Shown piece after piece: positions 1-11,813 of a DNA stretch of 64,000 nt (position 1 is its first letter; every line of letters begins with the position of its first letter). A program made the position numbers and the translations under genes. Source of the DNA: Zanthoxylum bungeanum (taxonomy: Eukaryota; Streptophyta; Magnoliopsida; Sapindales; Rutaceae); assembly GCA_019454045.1 (NCBI GenBank), contig SKCR01036778.1, positions 186,001-250,000 of the forward strand, in the 5' to 3' direction. The notes under the pieces were generated by a model. That model saw only the letters and a list, made by a program, of their open reading frames with translations. It searched no databases and had not been told where the DNA came from.

Positions 1-1796
1 CGATGGTACGGGAAACAGCTTCGCTCTGGATAGACCCCTCGGAATCCCATTGGTATTATGACTATGTGTCTATGGGAGGCCGAAATCAAGGTAGGTGTGT
101 ATGGTCTTAACCTGAGACTTACATCGCTAATACTTACGATAATCGATAGACTTTGGTCTTGGTGGTAGGGGACTTTAAACGGGTTCTGTGTACACCATTT
201 CTGGGTTTATCAGAGAGTCGTAGTGTATTGGGTGTGATGTCAAGACGGAAGTATCACTTCAGTCATATTGGAGATGATGTCACGCAGGATACGGTACTAG
301 TGCTCTTGAGTGTTGCGCAACCAATCGGGATATTGTGACCAGGTCATGTATATCCGATTATAGAGACTATGTTACCAGACATCCGACATGTGCTTCGGAC
401 GGGGCAGACACTTATCCAGCCCCAGCCCTAGCACGTGATTATCCGATACTGGGCCGATATACACAATACTACGGTATACTACGCTTGATACAGATCTATA
501 TATTCCTGTAAGAATATTTCTGGAGAATTGGGTAGGCATGGCGCTTTGCTAGAAGCCAACCTTGTCTTGTAAATCGATAAACGTAGTACGAGGTACTTAC
601 GTGTTCGGACAGTCCGACGATCGTATTTACTGCCAACATATCCGGAGATCTCATGGGTCGCTTCCTGAAGATTCACCGATGATGTATGACTCGCACTTTG
701 ATTAATCTGGGATTAATTAGAGAGAGAGATAGAATTAATCTGGGATTAATTCGATGAGAGAGAAAATTAATCTGGGATTATTGCGGAGATATTTTATCTG
801 GGATAAAATATTAATTAAAGAGAGAGAACGATTAATTTGGAATTAATCGATAAAATAATATATTCGATATATTATTAGAAATTGGATTTCGACGCGAAAT
901 TAAAATTAGATTTTAATTCGGGCGAACGAATTAATTTAGAATTAATTCGTTAGCGACGTGAATAGTGAATTCGCTAGGCGTAATCACTTAATTACGACGC
1001 GACGGAAAATTCGTTAATTTGGAATTAGCGAACCCGAGCCCGAGAGTGATTGCGAGCGCATTCGCATTTCGAATTCGAGCGCGGCACGCAGTCACATCAA
1101 GCGTCAAATCGCTAGTCGCGTCAATCGTCAAATCAATTGTCACTTTGAGTGATGTGACTTGACAATATGTCACTTTATTAAAGTGAATAGATGTGATGTG
1201 AAAAGTGATGTGATATGACTTAAAGTTAAAAGTAAAAGTGATGGAATATGAAAAGGTTTGGAATATATATATATGTTTATTTATTTTTGGAAATAAATGA
1301 ATAAATATATATTGCTTTTCTTTTCCTTTTTACACATACATTCGGTCCTCTTCTCTTACATGCAAACATGTACGATTTCTCTCTTCCCTCTCTTTTTCTT
1401 CTTCATCTCCTTCACGCATGGTGCGATTTTTCTTCTTATTTTTCTGGTTTCACCGAATTTTTGAGAAGCAATGGAAGATGAACAAGTGCTAGCACACCTT
1501 GAGTAATACATAGGTGATAGGGAAGTGTCTTCATGAGCTTGGAAAGCTTGAAGCTTGGAGCTTCAATGGAGTCTTGCATGGCCGAAAATGGTGGAGTCCA
1601 AACCAGTCCAAACCGCACAGCCCACTGTCAAGGAAAGCCATTGCCGAGCTTGGAGGGAGCTTAAAATCGCACCTTGTTCTTCATTCATCAAAACCGAAAT
1701 TCAATGTGAGTATATTCCGCACCTCCTTTGATGTGTTCATATGCGGTTTTTATGCATGATTTGTGATCCTTGGGACCTTGATTTATAACTCCTACA
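1..1796 (+). repeat. Copia-1 5' LTR (partial)
   Basis: Nearly identical to 7905-9711 along its whole length, with small indels. It ends in CTCCTACA just before the primer-binding site. It contains the same run of short hairpins with TGG or TAG loops as the 3' LTR (about 690-1040). The small ORF at 1514-1759 recurs in the 3' LTR and is part of the LTR, not a gene. Confidence 0.93.
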
Positions 1797-1797
1797 A

Positions 1798-1810
1798 TGG
1801 TATCTAGAGC
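1798..1810 (+). other. Copia-1 primer-binding site
   Basis: TGGTATCTAGAGC follows the LTR end by one base. It is the common Copia site complementary to initiator tRNA-Met (TGGTATCAGAGC) with one extra base, so priming may be weakened in this copy. Confidence 0.85.
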
Positions 1811-4800
1811 TTTTGTTGCATGAAAACCGAATTAGGGTTCTTGAGCAAATTTGGGGCTTTTTGATTTTAGCTTGATTCTGTCTAATTGATTGTTTGAGAA
1901 TGATTATATATGATTGAATTTGAGTTGTATGTAATCAATTTGATAAAAAAAATTGATTGGATTGATTTTCCCCAATTTGCTTATTTTTGTCAAAACTTTA
2001 ATTTGGGTAAACTCGATTTAGGCATGATTTGGTTGAATTGTTTGATGCATTATGCTTGAATGAATGAGTTGAATTGAAGTTGTGCATGATCAATTTCAAG
2101 AAAATTGGATTAGATCAATTTTCCCCAATTCTTTAGGTTGAACATGAAACTTGAAATTGGGTAAAATGTGTTTGAGCATGTTTTAATTCAATTGGATGTT
2201 TAAGTATGCTTAGAACATGTTTAATTGAGATTGTGTGTGATCAATTTCATGAAATTGGATTGGATTCAATTTTCCCCAAATTGGAGGCTTGGCCGAAAAT
2301 TGGAAGAACCCTAATGTCTTGGTAATTTTGTTTTGTTTGATCATTGGATGACTTAAAACAATTGGTTAATGTTGTTTTGAAGTTCAATTGGATTGAATTT
2401 TGATTTAGAACATTTTTTCCCTTTTAAAGTGGCTTGGCCGAATCTTAAGGAACATGAAATTCTTTGTGATTTTTGTTTTAATTCATTGGATGAATTGAAT
2501 TGATTTGGGAAATTAAGATTGTGGACTCAATTGGATTGAAACCGAATCGAATTGAAAAACCCCTAATTGCCGAGACTTGAAAGCATGTTAATTGGGTTTG
2601 ATTTTAATTGAATTGTGTTGGACACTATTTGGTTGTTAAAATGCATGATTAATTAGGCTAATTGATGTTTTAGAAATGTTAATTGGGTAATTGATTGTGT
2701 ATTACACTTAGGTTAATTAATTGTGAAATTTGGAATTTTATAAGTTAATTAATTTGGGCTTGATTTTGGAAATTGGGCTTGTTAGGTTGTAATTGGGCTT
2801 TTGGGCTTTGTTGTAACAAAGTTGGGTTTAGGCAAAATTGGTTGGATCCAATTAGGCCCAAAACCGAATCCAAAAGGTCCAATTATGACTTAATGGACCT
2901 TAATTATTTAATTGGGCCTAATGGGCCAAAATTAATTTAAAGGCTTATGGGGTAACTCCCGGATTGGATTTTGGTTGTTCGGTTTGACCCGAGTTGACCA
3001 AAAGTCCACGCCTATAGAAATTAATTAAAAGCCCATTGGACTTTAATTAAATAAAACATTAGATGTTAATCGGGCTTTGAGACCCGTTGCGATTAAATTT
3101 GGAATTTAAGTCGTAAAGGTTCGTTAATAAAAGTGTAATATTTAATTTGGAATTAAATAATGAATTAGAATTAAATACGTATTAAATTGGATTTAATTAT
3201 GTAATTTAATTTAATTCGTAGAAATTGTACTTTGAGTACGTGTTTGCAATACGAGTTGACTCGAACAACAAAATCAAATCTTTGTTTGAACATTGGATGA
3301 TCACTAATAATCAAGATTAATTAATTTGATTGATTGATTGATAACATGCTTGTATGAATACATGGTTGTGATGTTTGAATAATGTATATCGGATGGATAT
3401 TAGTCGGGTTGGGCGATTTTGGAAATTGTAATAAATTTGATTTATTAAATTGGACCTGCGTGTCCAGCCTTATCTCCTATTTCTTTGTATTCTCTTCTCA
3501 CCTATTCCCCTCCATGTAAAAGAGGTTTCTTTAGAAGTGTAGTGTAACGGGTAGAAGTAATACAAGTGCTAGCGGGAGAGAGAAAGTGAGAGATTGATCT
3601 AGGATCAATGTAAAAATCCATCCGCATATCATTATTATTTTATTTTCATATCGCTTTATTATGTATTTAGAATGCATGTTTAAGGGTGTATGATGATGAG
3701 ACCTTAACAAAGATAATTAAATTGGTAGCCAATTTGCACGCGAAAAACCCTCGTTTTATATTAAGCAAATATCCTTCCATTGAATGATTCTTGTTCAAGA
3801 TCCGAAGTTGGCATTGGTTTGTTTTTGACCAAAGTCAAGACCTTTGTCAATCAAGGATGTACTTGAATCATGAGAGTTTTGTTGCATATCGGTGTCTTGT
3901 CCAAATCGTGATTTTTATTGACCAAAGTCAGATCACTTTTTGTCCAATGACATTGATTACGAAACTTTCCTCGTCAATGGGTCCTGCTTAACTGGAATCA
4001 TTAGGTTTGTTTTTGGCCAAAGCCAAGGCCTAGATGATTCGGAGGATAGGGTTAGGAAAATGTAATGGATACATTGACATTATACATATGTTTCGGACTT
4101 GGATGTCCACCTAACCGGATCTAGGAATTGGATGAGATCCAATTGATCTGTGAGATCTACCTAGTTAAATAGCATACAGCTTTTATTGGCCAAAGTCAGG
4201 GTTGTGTGTTATTTAACGGGATCCTAGCCCACTAGGAAACGCGGTTTCCCGAGTACTCCACAGAGGGTTAGAGGCTCGACGAAAAATAGTGGGAGGCAAG
4301 TATTGAATTTGCAACATTCGTTCGAATACTCGCTAAACACGCTCATTTTATTTTATTCGTCATATTAATCAAAAGTATTAGTTGGACTAATATTTTATGT
4401 TGTTTTAATAAACAGTTGGACTGTATTATACTTGATTATATATAATTGGATTATATTAATCAATATATTTGAATTAATTAATTTCAGTTTACAGTTGATT
4501 TTATAATTGGATTATAGTAATCAATGTAATTGAGGTTAATTAATTTGGATTATATTTGATTATATAGTTGGACTATTATAATCATTATAAATATATAGTA
4601 CCACTAATCGTTGATTAAATAGTTGGACTATTGTAATCAAGATAAGAAATTGAAAAGTTGGATATTTAAAATATAATCTGGGATTAAAAATATTTAAATG
4701 ATTTAATTTTCAAATTGGGAATAAATAATAGGTTACTTTATTTGATAAAATAACTTATTATACCTTACGCCCAAAATTAAGCAAAATAAGTAGAGCATAA

Positions 4801-4910
4801 AATCTTTGGAAGATTTATGTGATGATGACTTTAATGCTTAATTTAATATACTTGTCATAAATCTATTTTTGATTTAAGAAGTATTAAAATTGCAATTATA
4901 ATTCTTGGAG
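1811..4910 (+). other. Copia-1 untranslated leader / decayed gag region
   Basis: About 3.1 kb between the primer site and the first recognisable pol sequence. It is AT-rich, has no long ORF, and I see no convincing gag domain. From about 3060-3330 and 4376-4930 it is made largely of short inverted repeats around a TGG triloop, for example 4376-4392, 4412-4424 and 4440-4456. A phrase close to TTGGCCAAAGTCAA recurs several times between 3790 and 4200. Copia-2 and Copia-3 carry the same leader. Confidence 0.7.
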
Positions 4911-4916
4911 AATTAA

Positions 4917-7545
4917 TTGACTATTCTAGAGAAGATAAAGTCAAAGTTTGCAATTGGGCATGTAGCACGAGGTGCACATCGTTTCGATATTCCGAAACCC
5001 AAGGCTTGGCCAAAGGTTTGTGAAATATTGAAAAGGATAATTGACATATCCCAAAGTGACTACCATTTGGATATGGAAGACACGAAGGAATTAAAGAAAG
5101 GGCGAGGCTCTAACTTTAAAAATGTTTGTCTTAGTTATGTTCACAGCTAGTATTGAAATTAGATTTTAAATACTTAGTGTGGTACATAATATATATGTAT
5201 TGATATTCAGAATCTGCTTTGAGCAGGATACTGACTTCAAGCTGAGATTCTCTGCGAATCGGAAACGGGACGAAAGTCGCTGTTTCGACCGTAGATACCT
5301 AAGTTTAGGAACTACCCTTTGGGTGTGTACTTAAATTAGGAACTGTTATAATGTAACTAGTTTGACTAGAAACATTATCTCTTTATCGGTGTTTAACCCA
5401 CTGCGGGTGAACCTTTATATTCTAAAACACTAAAGTGTTTTTTTATTATAAAAGATAATACTGAGATAAATACATTAGATGTAAATAACAGAATTTATAT
5501 TTTGAATATAATAAAATCTCAAACATATAAATGACAAATAATAGCTCAAATTGATTTGATCAATAGAGACTTATTTGTGGCATTGTTGTCTAGGACACAA
5601 TTAAACGAGACATGTCAGTTAGACGGTGTGTCCGAACTAAAACCGAATTTTGTTGGACATGATAAGGTTTATCACGAGTCGCTCTGAGCTATCATTTCCT
5701 TCAAACAGGATATGTATTAACAGTGCAAAACTTATTTAGAATAAGGTTCCATATAAATCTGTTTGACAGATATCATATAGGATATGAACAAGAAAGAAAC
5801 GGGGTTTCTTACTCCTAATAATTTGGGTATGCCAGGCATAACGTTTGGATGATACCAAACTAGAACCCAAATTGGATAAGTGCCAATATAGGTTATCCTA
5901 AGGGAAACCTTAAGTATAGTACTTGTAAATCTCACATGAGAACAATATGATTGTTGCTCACCATGCGGTTTTCCTGAGAGGAATACCGATATGCAGTGGT
6001 CAGTGGGAGGATAGTGATACTCGATGAAAATCGGAGTAATACTATTCAAGGCACGAAGTCCTTAATGGAACACAAACAGTTCATCAATGATGAATCTGTA
6101 CCATTAATCTTCAAATACACAAGAAACTTCGTAGATCGGATAGAGTCAGAAAACAACCTAGGGTATGGGTTTCTGATCTAACCTCATTAAGATGTCAATC
6201 TTATGGAGGTGTTCATCCGACTACGTTTAGAGGAAGTGATACGAGGTATCGACTCCCTATTATGGCAAAGTGCCATGAGTCGGAATGGATTCCATGTTTA
6301 ACAACTATTTTGGATACTAGTTGTTGTACCACAAAGCATGTGCCTATTGGTACATTATACGTCTTCAAGGAAGACATACATGGATGGCAACATACCAACG
6401 TACAAAGCTAGGCTTTTGACGGAAAGGTATCGTTATCAACATTGTGTTAATAACGGTTCAACCTTTTACCTGTTGCCATGGTAAATCCATTTTGAAGATG
6501 CTTGTTGATAACTGTATATTTCATTTATGAAATATGTCAGTTACAAATCAAAATCGCTTTCCTGAAAAGGAAACCTTTTGGAGAATGTTTATAACATTCT
6601 GACGATTTTGTATAACCGACAAACAAGGTTTGCGGATTATTCAATCCATGTTTGGATTGAAGCAAGCATAGGGTTCTTGGAACTGACGTTTTGAAATAAT
6701 CATAATGGTTTATGATTTAACTCAAAACGAAATAATTCTTGTGTATATAAGGAGGTTAGTGGGAGAGGGCACTGACAATGAAATTCCCATAAAACAATTG
6801 GTGAAAGCTTGGCTTTCATGGATATTCTTTCAATAGAAATTCTCCGTAGAATTCTGGGGAGTAACAACCTTTATTCAAGGAATAAAGATCTACTGGGCTA
6901 GATTTGGAGTTGGTAACACTCTCTGAGAAATTGTACATTTAAAATGTACTTGTATTGGTGTCTCATACGCTTCGAGCATATGGAGTCACGATCAGGTCAA
7001 TCCAAGTGATAGTCACTGGATTGAAGTTAAGAACATCTGTTAGTATCTTAGAGAACTAAAGATGTTGTCTTAAACTATGGAGATGGAGAACTTGAAGTGA
7101 CTGGGATCACTGTTGCAAGTTTCCAAACGGTAAATACTGCGGTACTATAAAGTTTGAACACTGGGACAGTGAGCTGGAAATCTTCCGAGCAAGATAACTG
7201 TTGCCGAATTAACAACAAATGCGGATTATTGCTGCAGCTGAGGCAGCAATAGAAGCCATTTGGATCGATAATAAATCTAATTAGATTAGATATAGTTCTT
7301 TAGCAGCTGAGCTAGGCGTCAGCACAAGCTAAGGAATTAAAGGTCTCATCGACGATCCAGATATATACTTCTATATCATCTGATTCGTTCGGATCATACA
7401 TCGTGGCGATGTGATGATCGTATAAATCGCGTCAAACGATAAACAAACAAATCCGCTGACGAAAACCTTTCCTCAGCAATTTGAGCGAACCGTACATAGT
7501 TCAGGTGTAGGACACTTGAGTGACTCGCTACGTGCCAAGTGGGAG
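4917..7545 (+). pseudogene. Copia-1 pol remnant (protease, integrase, RT, RNase H)
   Basis: Once a Copia polyprotein, now broken by stops and frameshifts in every domain. The protease active site D-T-G reads N-T-stop at 5169-5177, followed by C-G-T. The pre-integrase motif (C-Y-N-V-T-S-L-T-R-N-I-I-S) follows near 5345-5390, then the W-H-C-x-L-G-H motif near 5575-5610. The integrase catalytic core is deleted at about 5610, and the integrase C-terminal part runs about 5700-6180. RT begins near 6220; D-M-D-G-N-type and Y-K-A-R-L motifs are readable near 6370-6420. RNase H A-E-A-A-x-E-A-x-W-I lies near 7220-7265, and G-D-V...N-P-L-T-K near 7405-7465. Many segments now form local hairpins. It cannot encode a working enzyme. 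Assignment to Copia is firm; the exact lineage is not. Confidence 0.88.
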
Positions 7546-7547
7546 AT
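7534..7547 (+). other. Copia-1 polypurine tract
   Basis: The purine-rich stretch CAAGTGGGAGAT lies directly before the 3' LTR TGTTGG start, as expected for the plus-strand primer. Copia-3 carries the reverse complement at the matching place. Confidence 0.85.
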
Positions 7548-9711
7548 TGTTGGACATTATGACCCATAGCGTCACTATTTGCACAGATCATTGTGTTGTT
7601 GTAGCAAATTAACTATGTGACAAAGAAATTGCACTCTCATCATTTGTGATTAGATCACCATAGATATATAAATGAAGAGAGGTCCCTATGATTAGTTCCT
7701 GGATTGAGATGATATGAGACAGTATCAGTCCACGAAGGATTAATCATTAAATATCCCTAGCCGTAGTATTATCGAGACTGGACATCGATAATGCGGAATA
7801 GGCTAGTATTGCACTTGTGCGCGTTTGTGAGGGCACAACGGCATAGTTCTCATATATATAAGTATTGGATACTTATGCAAGTGCGATAGGAGGTCGTGTT
7901 TCACCGATGGTACGGGAAACAGCTTCGCTCTGGATAGACCCCTCGGAATCCCATTGGTATTATGACTATGTGTCTATGGGAGGCCGAAATCAAGGTAGGT
8001 GTGTATGGTCTTAACCTGAGACTTACATCGCTAATACTTACGATAATCGATAGACTTTGGTCTTGGTGGTAGGGGGCTTTAAACGGGTTCTGTGTACACC
8101 ACTTCTGGGTTTATCAGAGAGTCGTAGTGTATTGGGTGTGATGTCAAGACGGAAGTATCACTTCAGTCATATTGGAGATGATGTCACGCAGGATACGGTA
8201 CTAGTGCTCTTGAGTGTTGCGCAACCAATCGGGATATTGTGACCAGGTCATGTATATCCGATTATAGAGACTATGTTACCAGACATCCGACATGTGCTTC
8301 GGACGGGGCAGAACTTATCCAGCCCCAGCCCTAGCACGTGATTATCCGATACTGGGCCGATATACACAATACTACGGTATACTACGCTTGATACAGATCT
8401 ATATATTCCTGTAAGAATATTTCTGGAGAATTGGGTAGGCATGGCGCTTTGCTAGAAGCCAACCTTGTCTTGTAAATCGATATAAACGTAGTACGAGGTA
8501 CTTACGTGTTCGGACAGTCCGACGATCGTATTTACTGCCAACATATCCGGAGATCTCATGGGTCGCTTCCTGAAGATTCACCGATGATGTATGACTCGCA
8601 CTTTGATTAATCTGGGATTAATTAGAAGAGAGAGAGATAGAATTAATCTGGGATTAATTCGATGAGAGAGAAAATTAATCTGGGATTATTGCGGAGATAT
8701 TTTATCTGGGATAAAATATTAATTAAAGAGAGAGAGAACGATTAATTTGGAATTAATCGATAAAATAATATATTGATATATTATTAGAAATTGGATTTCG
8801 ACGCGAAATTAAAATTAGATTTTAATTCGGGCGAACGAATTAATTTAGAATTAATTCGTTAGCGACGTGAATAGTGAATTCGCTAGGCGTAATCACTTAA
8901 TTACGACGCGACGGAAAATTCGTTAATTTGGAATTAGCGAACCCGAGCCCGAGAGTGATTGCGAGCGCATTCGCATTTCGAATTCGAGCGCGGCACGCAA
9001 GTCACATCAAGCGTCAAATCGCTAGTCGCGTCAATCGTCAAATCAATTGTCACTTTGAGTGATGTGACTTGACAATATGTCACTTTATTAAAGTGAATAG
9101 ATGTGATGTGAAAAGTGATGGATGACTTAGTTAAAAGTAAAAGTGATTGATGGAATGGAATATGAAGGTTTGGAATATATATATATGTTTTTATTTATTT
9201 TGAAAATAAATGAATAAATTATATTGCTTTTCTTTTCCTTTTTACACATACATTCGGTCCTCTCTCTCTTACATGCAAACATGTACGATTTCTCTCTTCC
9301 CTCTCTTTTTCTTCTTCATCTCCTTCACGCATGGTGCGATTTCTTCTCTTATTTTTCTGGTTTCACCGAATTTTTGAGAAGCAAAATGGAAGATGAACAA
9401 GTGCTAGCACACCTTGAGTAATACATAGGTGATAGGGAAGTGTCTTCATGAGCTTGGAAAGCTTGAAGCTTGGAGCTTCAATGGAGTCTTGCATGGCCGA
9501 AAATGGTGGAGTCCAAACCAGTCCAAACCGCACAGCCCACTGTCAAGGAAAGCCATTGCCGAGCTTGGAGGGAGCTTAAAATCGCACATTGTTCTTCATT
9601 CATCAAAACCGAAATTCAATGTGAGTATATTCTGCACCTCCTTTGATGTGTTCATATGCGGTTTTTATGCATGATTTGTGATCCTTGGGACCTTGATTTA
9701 TAACTCCTACA
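7548..9711 (+). repeat. Copia-1 3' LTR
   Basis: 2164 bp, beginning TGTTGGACAT and ending CTCCTACA (5'-TG...CA-3'). It matches 1-1796 and, more distantly, the LTRs at 22486-24544, 35630-37631 and 43462-45457. From 8605 to 8941 it holds consecutive hairpins, nearly all with a TGG or TAG triloop: 8606-8622, 8640-8660, 8697-8719, 8739-8759, 8764-8785 (loop TTGA), 8807-8827, 8834-8860 (12-bp perfect stem) and 8919-8941. Confidence 0.95.
7853..7861 (+). promoter_or_regulatory. Copia LTR TATA box
   Basis: A TATATATAA stretch in the first 320 bases of the LTR. It is the best TATA candidate and would put the U3/R boundary near 7885-7890. The same sequence occurs in the Copia-3 LTRs on the other strand. 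Inferred from sequence only. Confidence 0.5.
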
Positions 9712-9940
9712 TATGGGCCTCAGCCCCATGATTATTACCTGAATCCGATACTGTGCTTTTGTTATGCCTGATGGCTTGTCTTCGCCGCTTTCTCTTTTTC
9801 TTCTTCAAAACATGTGACCACAAAACAAAACAAACACAAAAGGGTGAAAAATATGTTACGCGTATGCATGTATGCGTGAATGTTCCCATCCCGTCGGGTT
9901 AGGTCTTCTGCCAATTCTTTTGGTGACTACTCGGTCTCAG
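9712..9940 (-). other. Ogre-A 3' untranslated sequence up to the Copia-1 insertion
   Basis: Matches the stretch of Ogre-B after its integrase remnant (47512-47740). It includes an A/G-rich part (9780-9815) and the start of the GAGGCCCA-type repeat region, which is then interrupted at 9711/9712. Confidence 0.75.
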
Positions 9941-9942
9941 GT

Positions 9943-10030
9943 AAAATACAGCTTTCAATCTGTCAACATTGATCGGCTCGGTGAGCTCATTCCCTTCCAA
10001 GTCTGACAGCCTCAATGTCCCCATTTCCCA
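9943..10030 (-). pseudogene. Ogre-A integrase C-terminal remnant
   Basis: On the minus strand a short peptide reads L-S-D-L-E-G-N-E...P-I-N-V-D-R-L-K. This is the end of a Gypsy integrase, where the sequence before the stop usually has N-x-D-x-L-K. It matches the Ogre-B remnant at 47419-47511, but a one-base change shifts its end. It is all that is left of pol. Confidence 0.75.
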
Positions 10031-10301
10031 GTTTCTGAATGACTATCTTATCTTTCTGTTTGCTTCTTCCGAGGATTCCCCGTGTTCTAAGCATCGTTGT
10101 GTATCATAGTACCAAGATTGAATGCTTTTGTCAAATATACTCATGTTGCATATTCAAGCGAGTACGGGAAATGAACGTCTTTATTATCATTAGAAAAAGG
10201 TTCAGTTAAACAGGAAAAATCAATGTCTATATTAAAAATGCGGGATCAAACAAACTAGGAGGAACAACTTCATCATTCGTAGCACTGCCTTCTTCCTCGG
10301 C

Positions 10302-11633
10302 CTATGGTTCTTCATCGTTGTCACCCACTATCCCCATGTACGAAGCTTGGTGGTTGAGAGCTTGGAGGACGAAGGTTTCGGGCAAGCTAGAGTTGATCAT
10401 GTAGGTGGGTGGGGGAACAGAGTGATAATTTGGTAGAGGATTGGTGTGTGTGTTTGGCTGTTCTCTTTCAGGGTCAGGGATCTTATGGGAGTCAATTAAG
10501 TCTTGGATCTCATGGCGGAGATGGGTACAGCTATCGGTGTCATGGCCAGGTTGTTGGTGGAAGTTGCAGTAGCGGTTCATATTGAGGCTTGGTGGGGGAG
10601 GATTTGGGAGTGGTCTAGATTCCAATAGTTTTAAGAGTCCTTACATGGTCAGCTTCTCAACCACTTTGGACAAGGGTCTACCCAGGTTGGAGAAACGCCG
10701 GTTTTTGATGGCAGCAACCTCGGTAGTAGCGGGCTTGGTCTCAGAATGCCCCCCAAAATTCCTCATATTATGGCCATAAAGCTTCCGGTTCTCGGCTTCC
10801 TCTTCTTCAATGTCCATGACAGTTTCCCTCAGCTGTCGGAAATCAATAATCATAGAAGTCATCCTCCTCAGTTTGCTATAGATGGAGGGCTTAGTACCTT
10901 TAATAATCATCTTTATTTGGTCCTTCTCCGAGGGCCTTGTCTGCATCTTTAGCAGCTGGCTTCTCCAGCGGTCCACATACTCCTTGAAGCTTTCCTCTGG
11001 CTTCTGCTTAGTGTTCTCCAAATCATGGAGTGACAGGTGGATCTCTAAGTCTGTAACATACTGCTTCAGAAAGGCATCAGCTAGTTCCCTCCAATCTTCA
11101 TTAACCTTTTTCTCAAGGCTGTGATACCAAACCAAATGTGCCCCCTCGAGTGACATCCCAAACATCTTTAGGACTTGGCGCTGTGGTAGGCCCATTGAAC
11201 TCATCATTGAGACGTATTACCGCAGATGGACCCTTGGGTCCCCATTCCCGTTGAACTTAGCCATATCAGGCATCTTGAACTGAGCTGGCAGCTGTTCTAT
11301 GAAGGTCAACGCCTCATAATCCAACAAGTCCTCATGTTTCCCCTTCAATTTACTGGTAACTGACTCCATCTGATCACGGAGTTTCTGTATCTTGGCCTGA
11401 GACCCGGCTATTCTTCCCGTGGCATATTCAGCCATATCATTCTCAAATACATGGATATCTTCACTTAATATGTTCAGAGGCTCTTCACGCCTTACATTCT
11501 CAGAGTTTCCCCCAGCACGAGGCACAGCCATATTTGCCATGGCAGTAGTAAAGGCTTGCAACTGTTCAGTAATTTTGGTGAAACCATTTTCCAACTGATC
11601 TATCAGGGATACCTCGTTATCAGATGTACTCAT
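10302..11633 (-). pseudogene. Ogre-A gag, two premature stops
   Basis: A single minus-strand frame of about 443 codons, starting M-S-T-S-D-N at 11633. It is interrupted by TAA codons at 11217-11219 and 10641-10643; at the first, Ogre-B has a glutamine codon. It holds a coiled, charged N-terminal part, a Gypsy retrotransposon gag domain (V-W-Y-H-S-L-E-K through E-Y-V-D-R-W-R), an acidic helix (D-I-E-E-E-E-A-E-N) and a C-terminal zinc-knuckle-like C-x2-H-x4-H-x4-C followed by L-R-H-E-I-Q. Gag forms the particle that packages element RNA. No other ORF follows apart from the integrase tail. Confidence in gag identity is high. Confidence 0.9.
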
Positions 11634-11813
11634 ATCTGTTATTGGCCTCTTGGTGAGTCTTCCATCTTCCCTAACCCAAATGGAATCTATGATGGCTTTC
11701 AGAACACAAGGGTTAGCATGATGCATGTATGCATAAAGTGCATGAGATGCGTGCGATTTAAGGAATATATCAACTCATTAAAATTTTCACACAAATCGGC
11801 CCATCAACTTTTA

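Larger units (their letters stand above)
1..9711 (+). mobile_element. Copia-1: Ty1/Copia LTR retrotransposon, 5' end cut by window edge
   Basis: The order on the plus strand is 5' LTR (partial), tRNA-iMet-type primer site, long AT-rich leader, decayed Copia pol, polypurine tract and full 3' LTR. The domain order (protease, integrase, RT, RNase H) is that of Copia. The 5' LTR lacks about its first 357 bases because the window begins inside it. The 3' flank after 9711 continues directly into Ogre-A 3' sequence, so Copia-1 is nested in Ogre-A. The expected 5-bp target duplicate would be TATGG (9712-9716), but its partner lies outside the window. No intact ORF remains. Confidence 0.93.

Noticed and set aside
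1514..1759. 81-codon ORF, repeated at 9429-9674
   Set aside because: It lies inside the Copia LTR and is duplicated only because LTRs are. It has no domain and ends just before the primer site.
5996..6181. 61-codon ORF as a separate gene
   Set aside because: It reads as the integrase-to-RT linker part of the decayed Copia pol and is continuous with homology on both sides.
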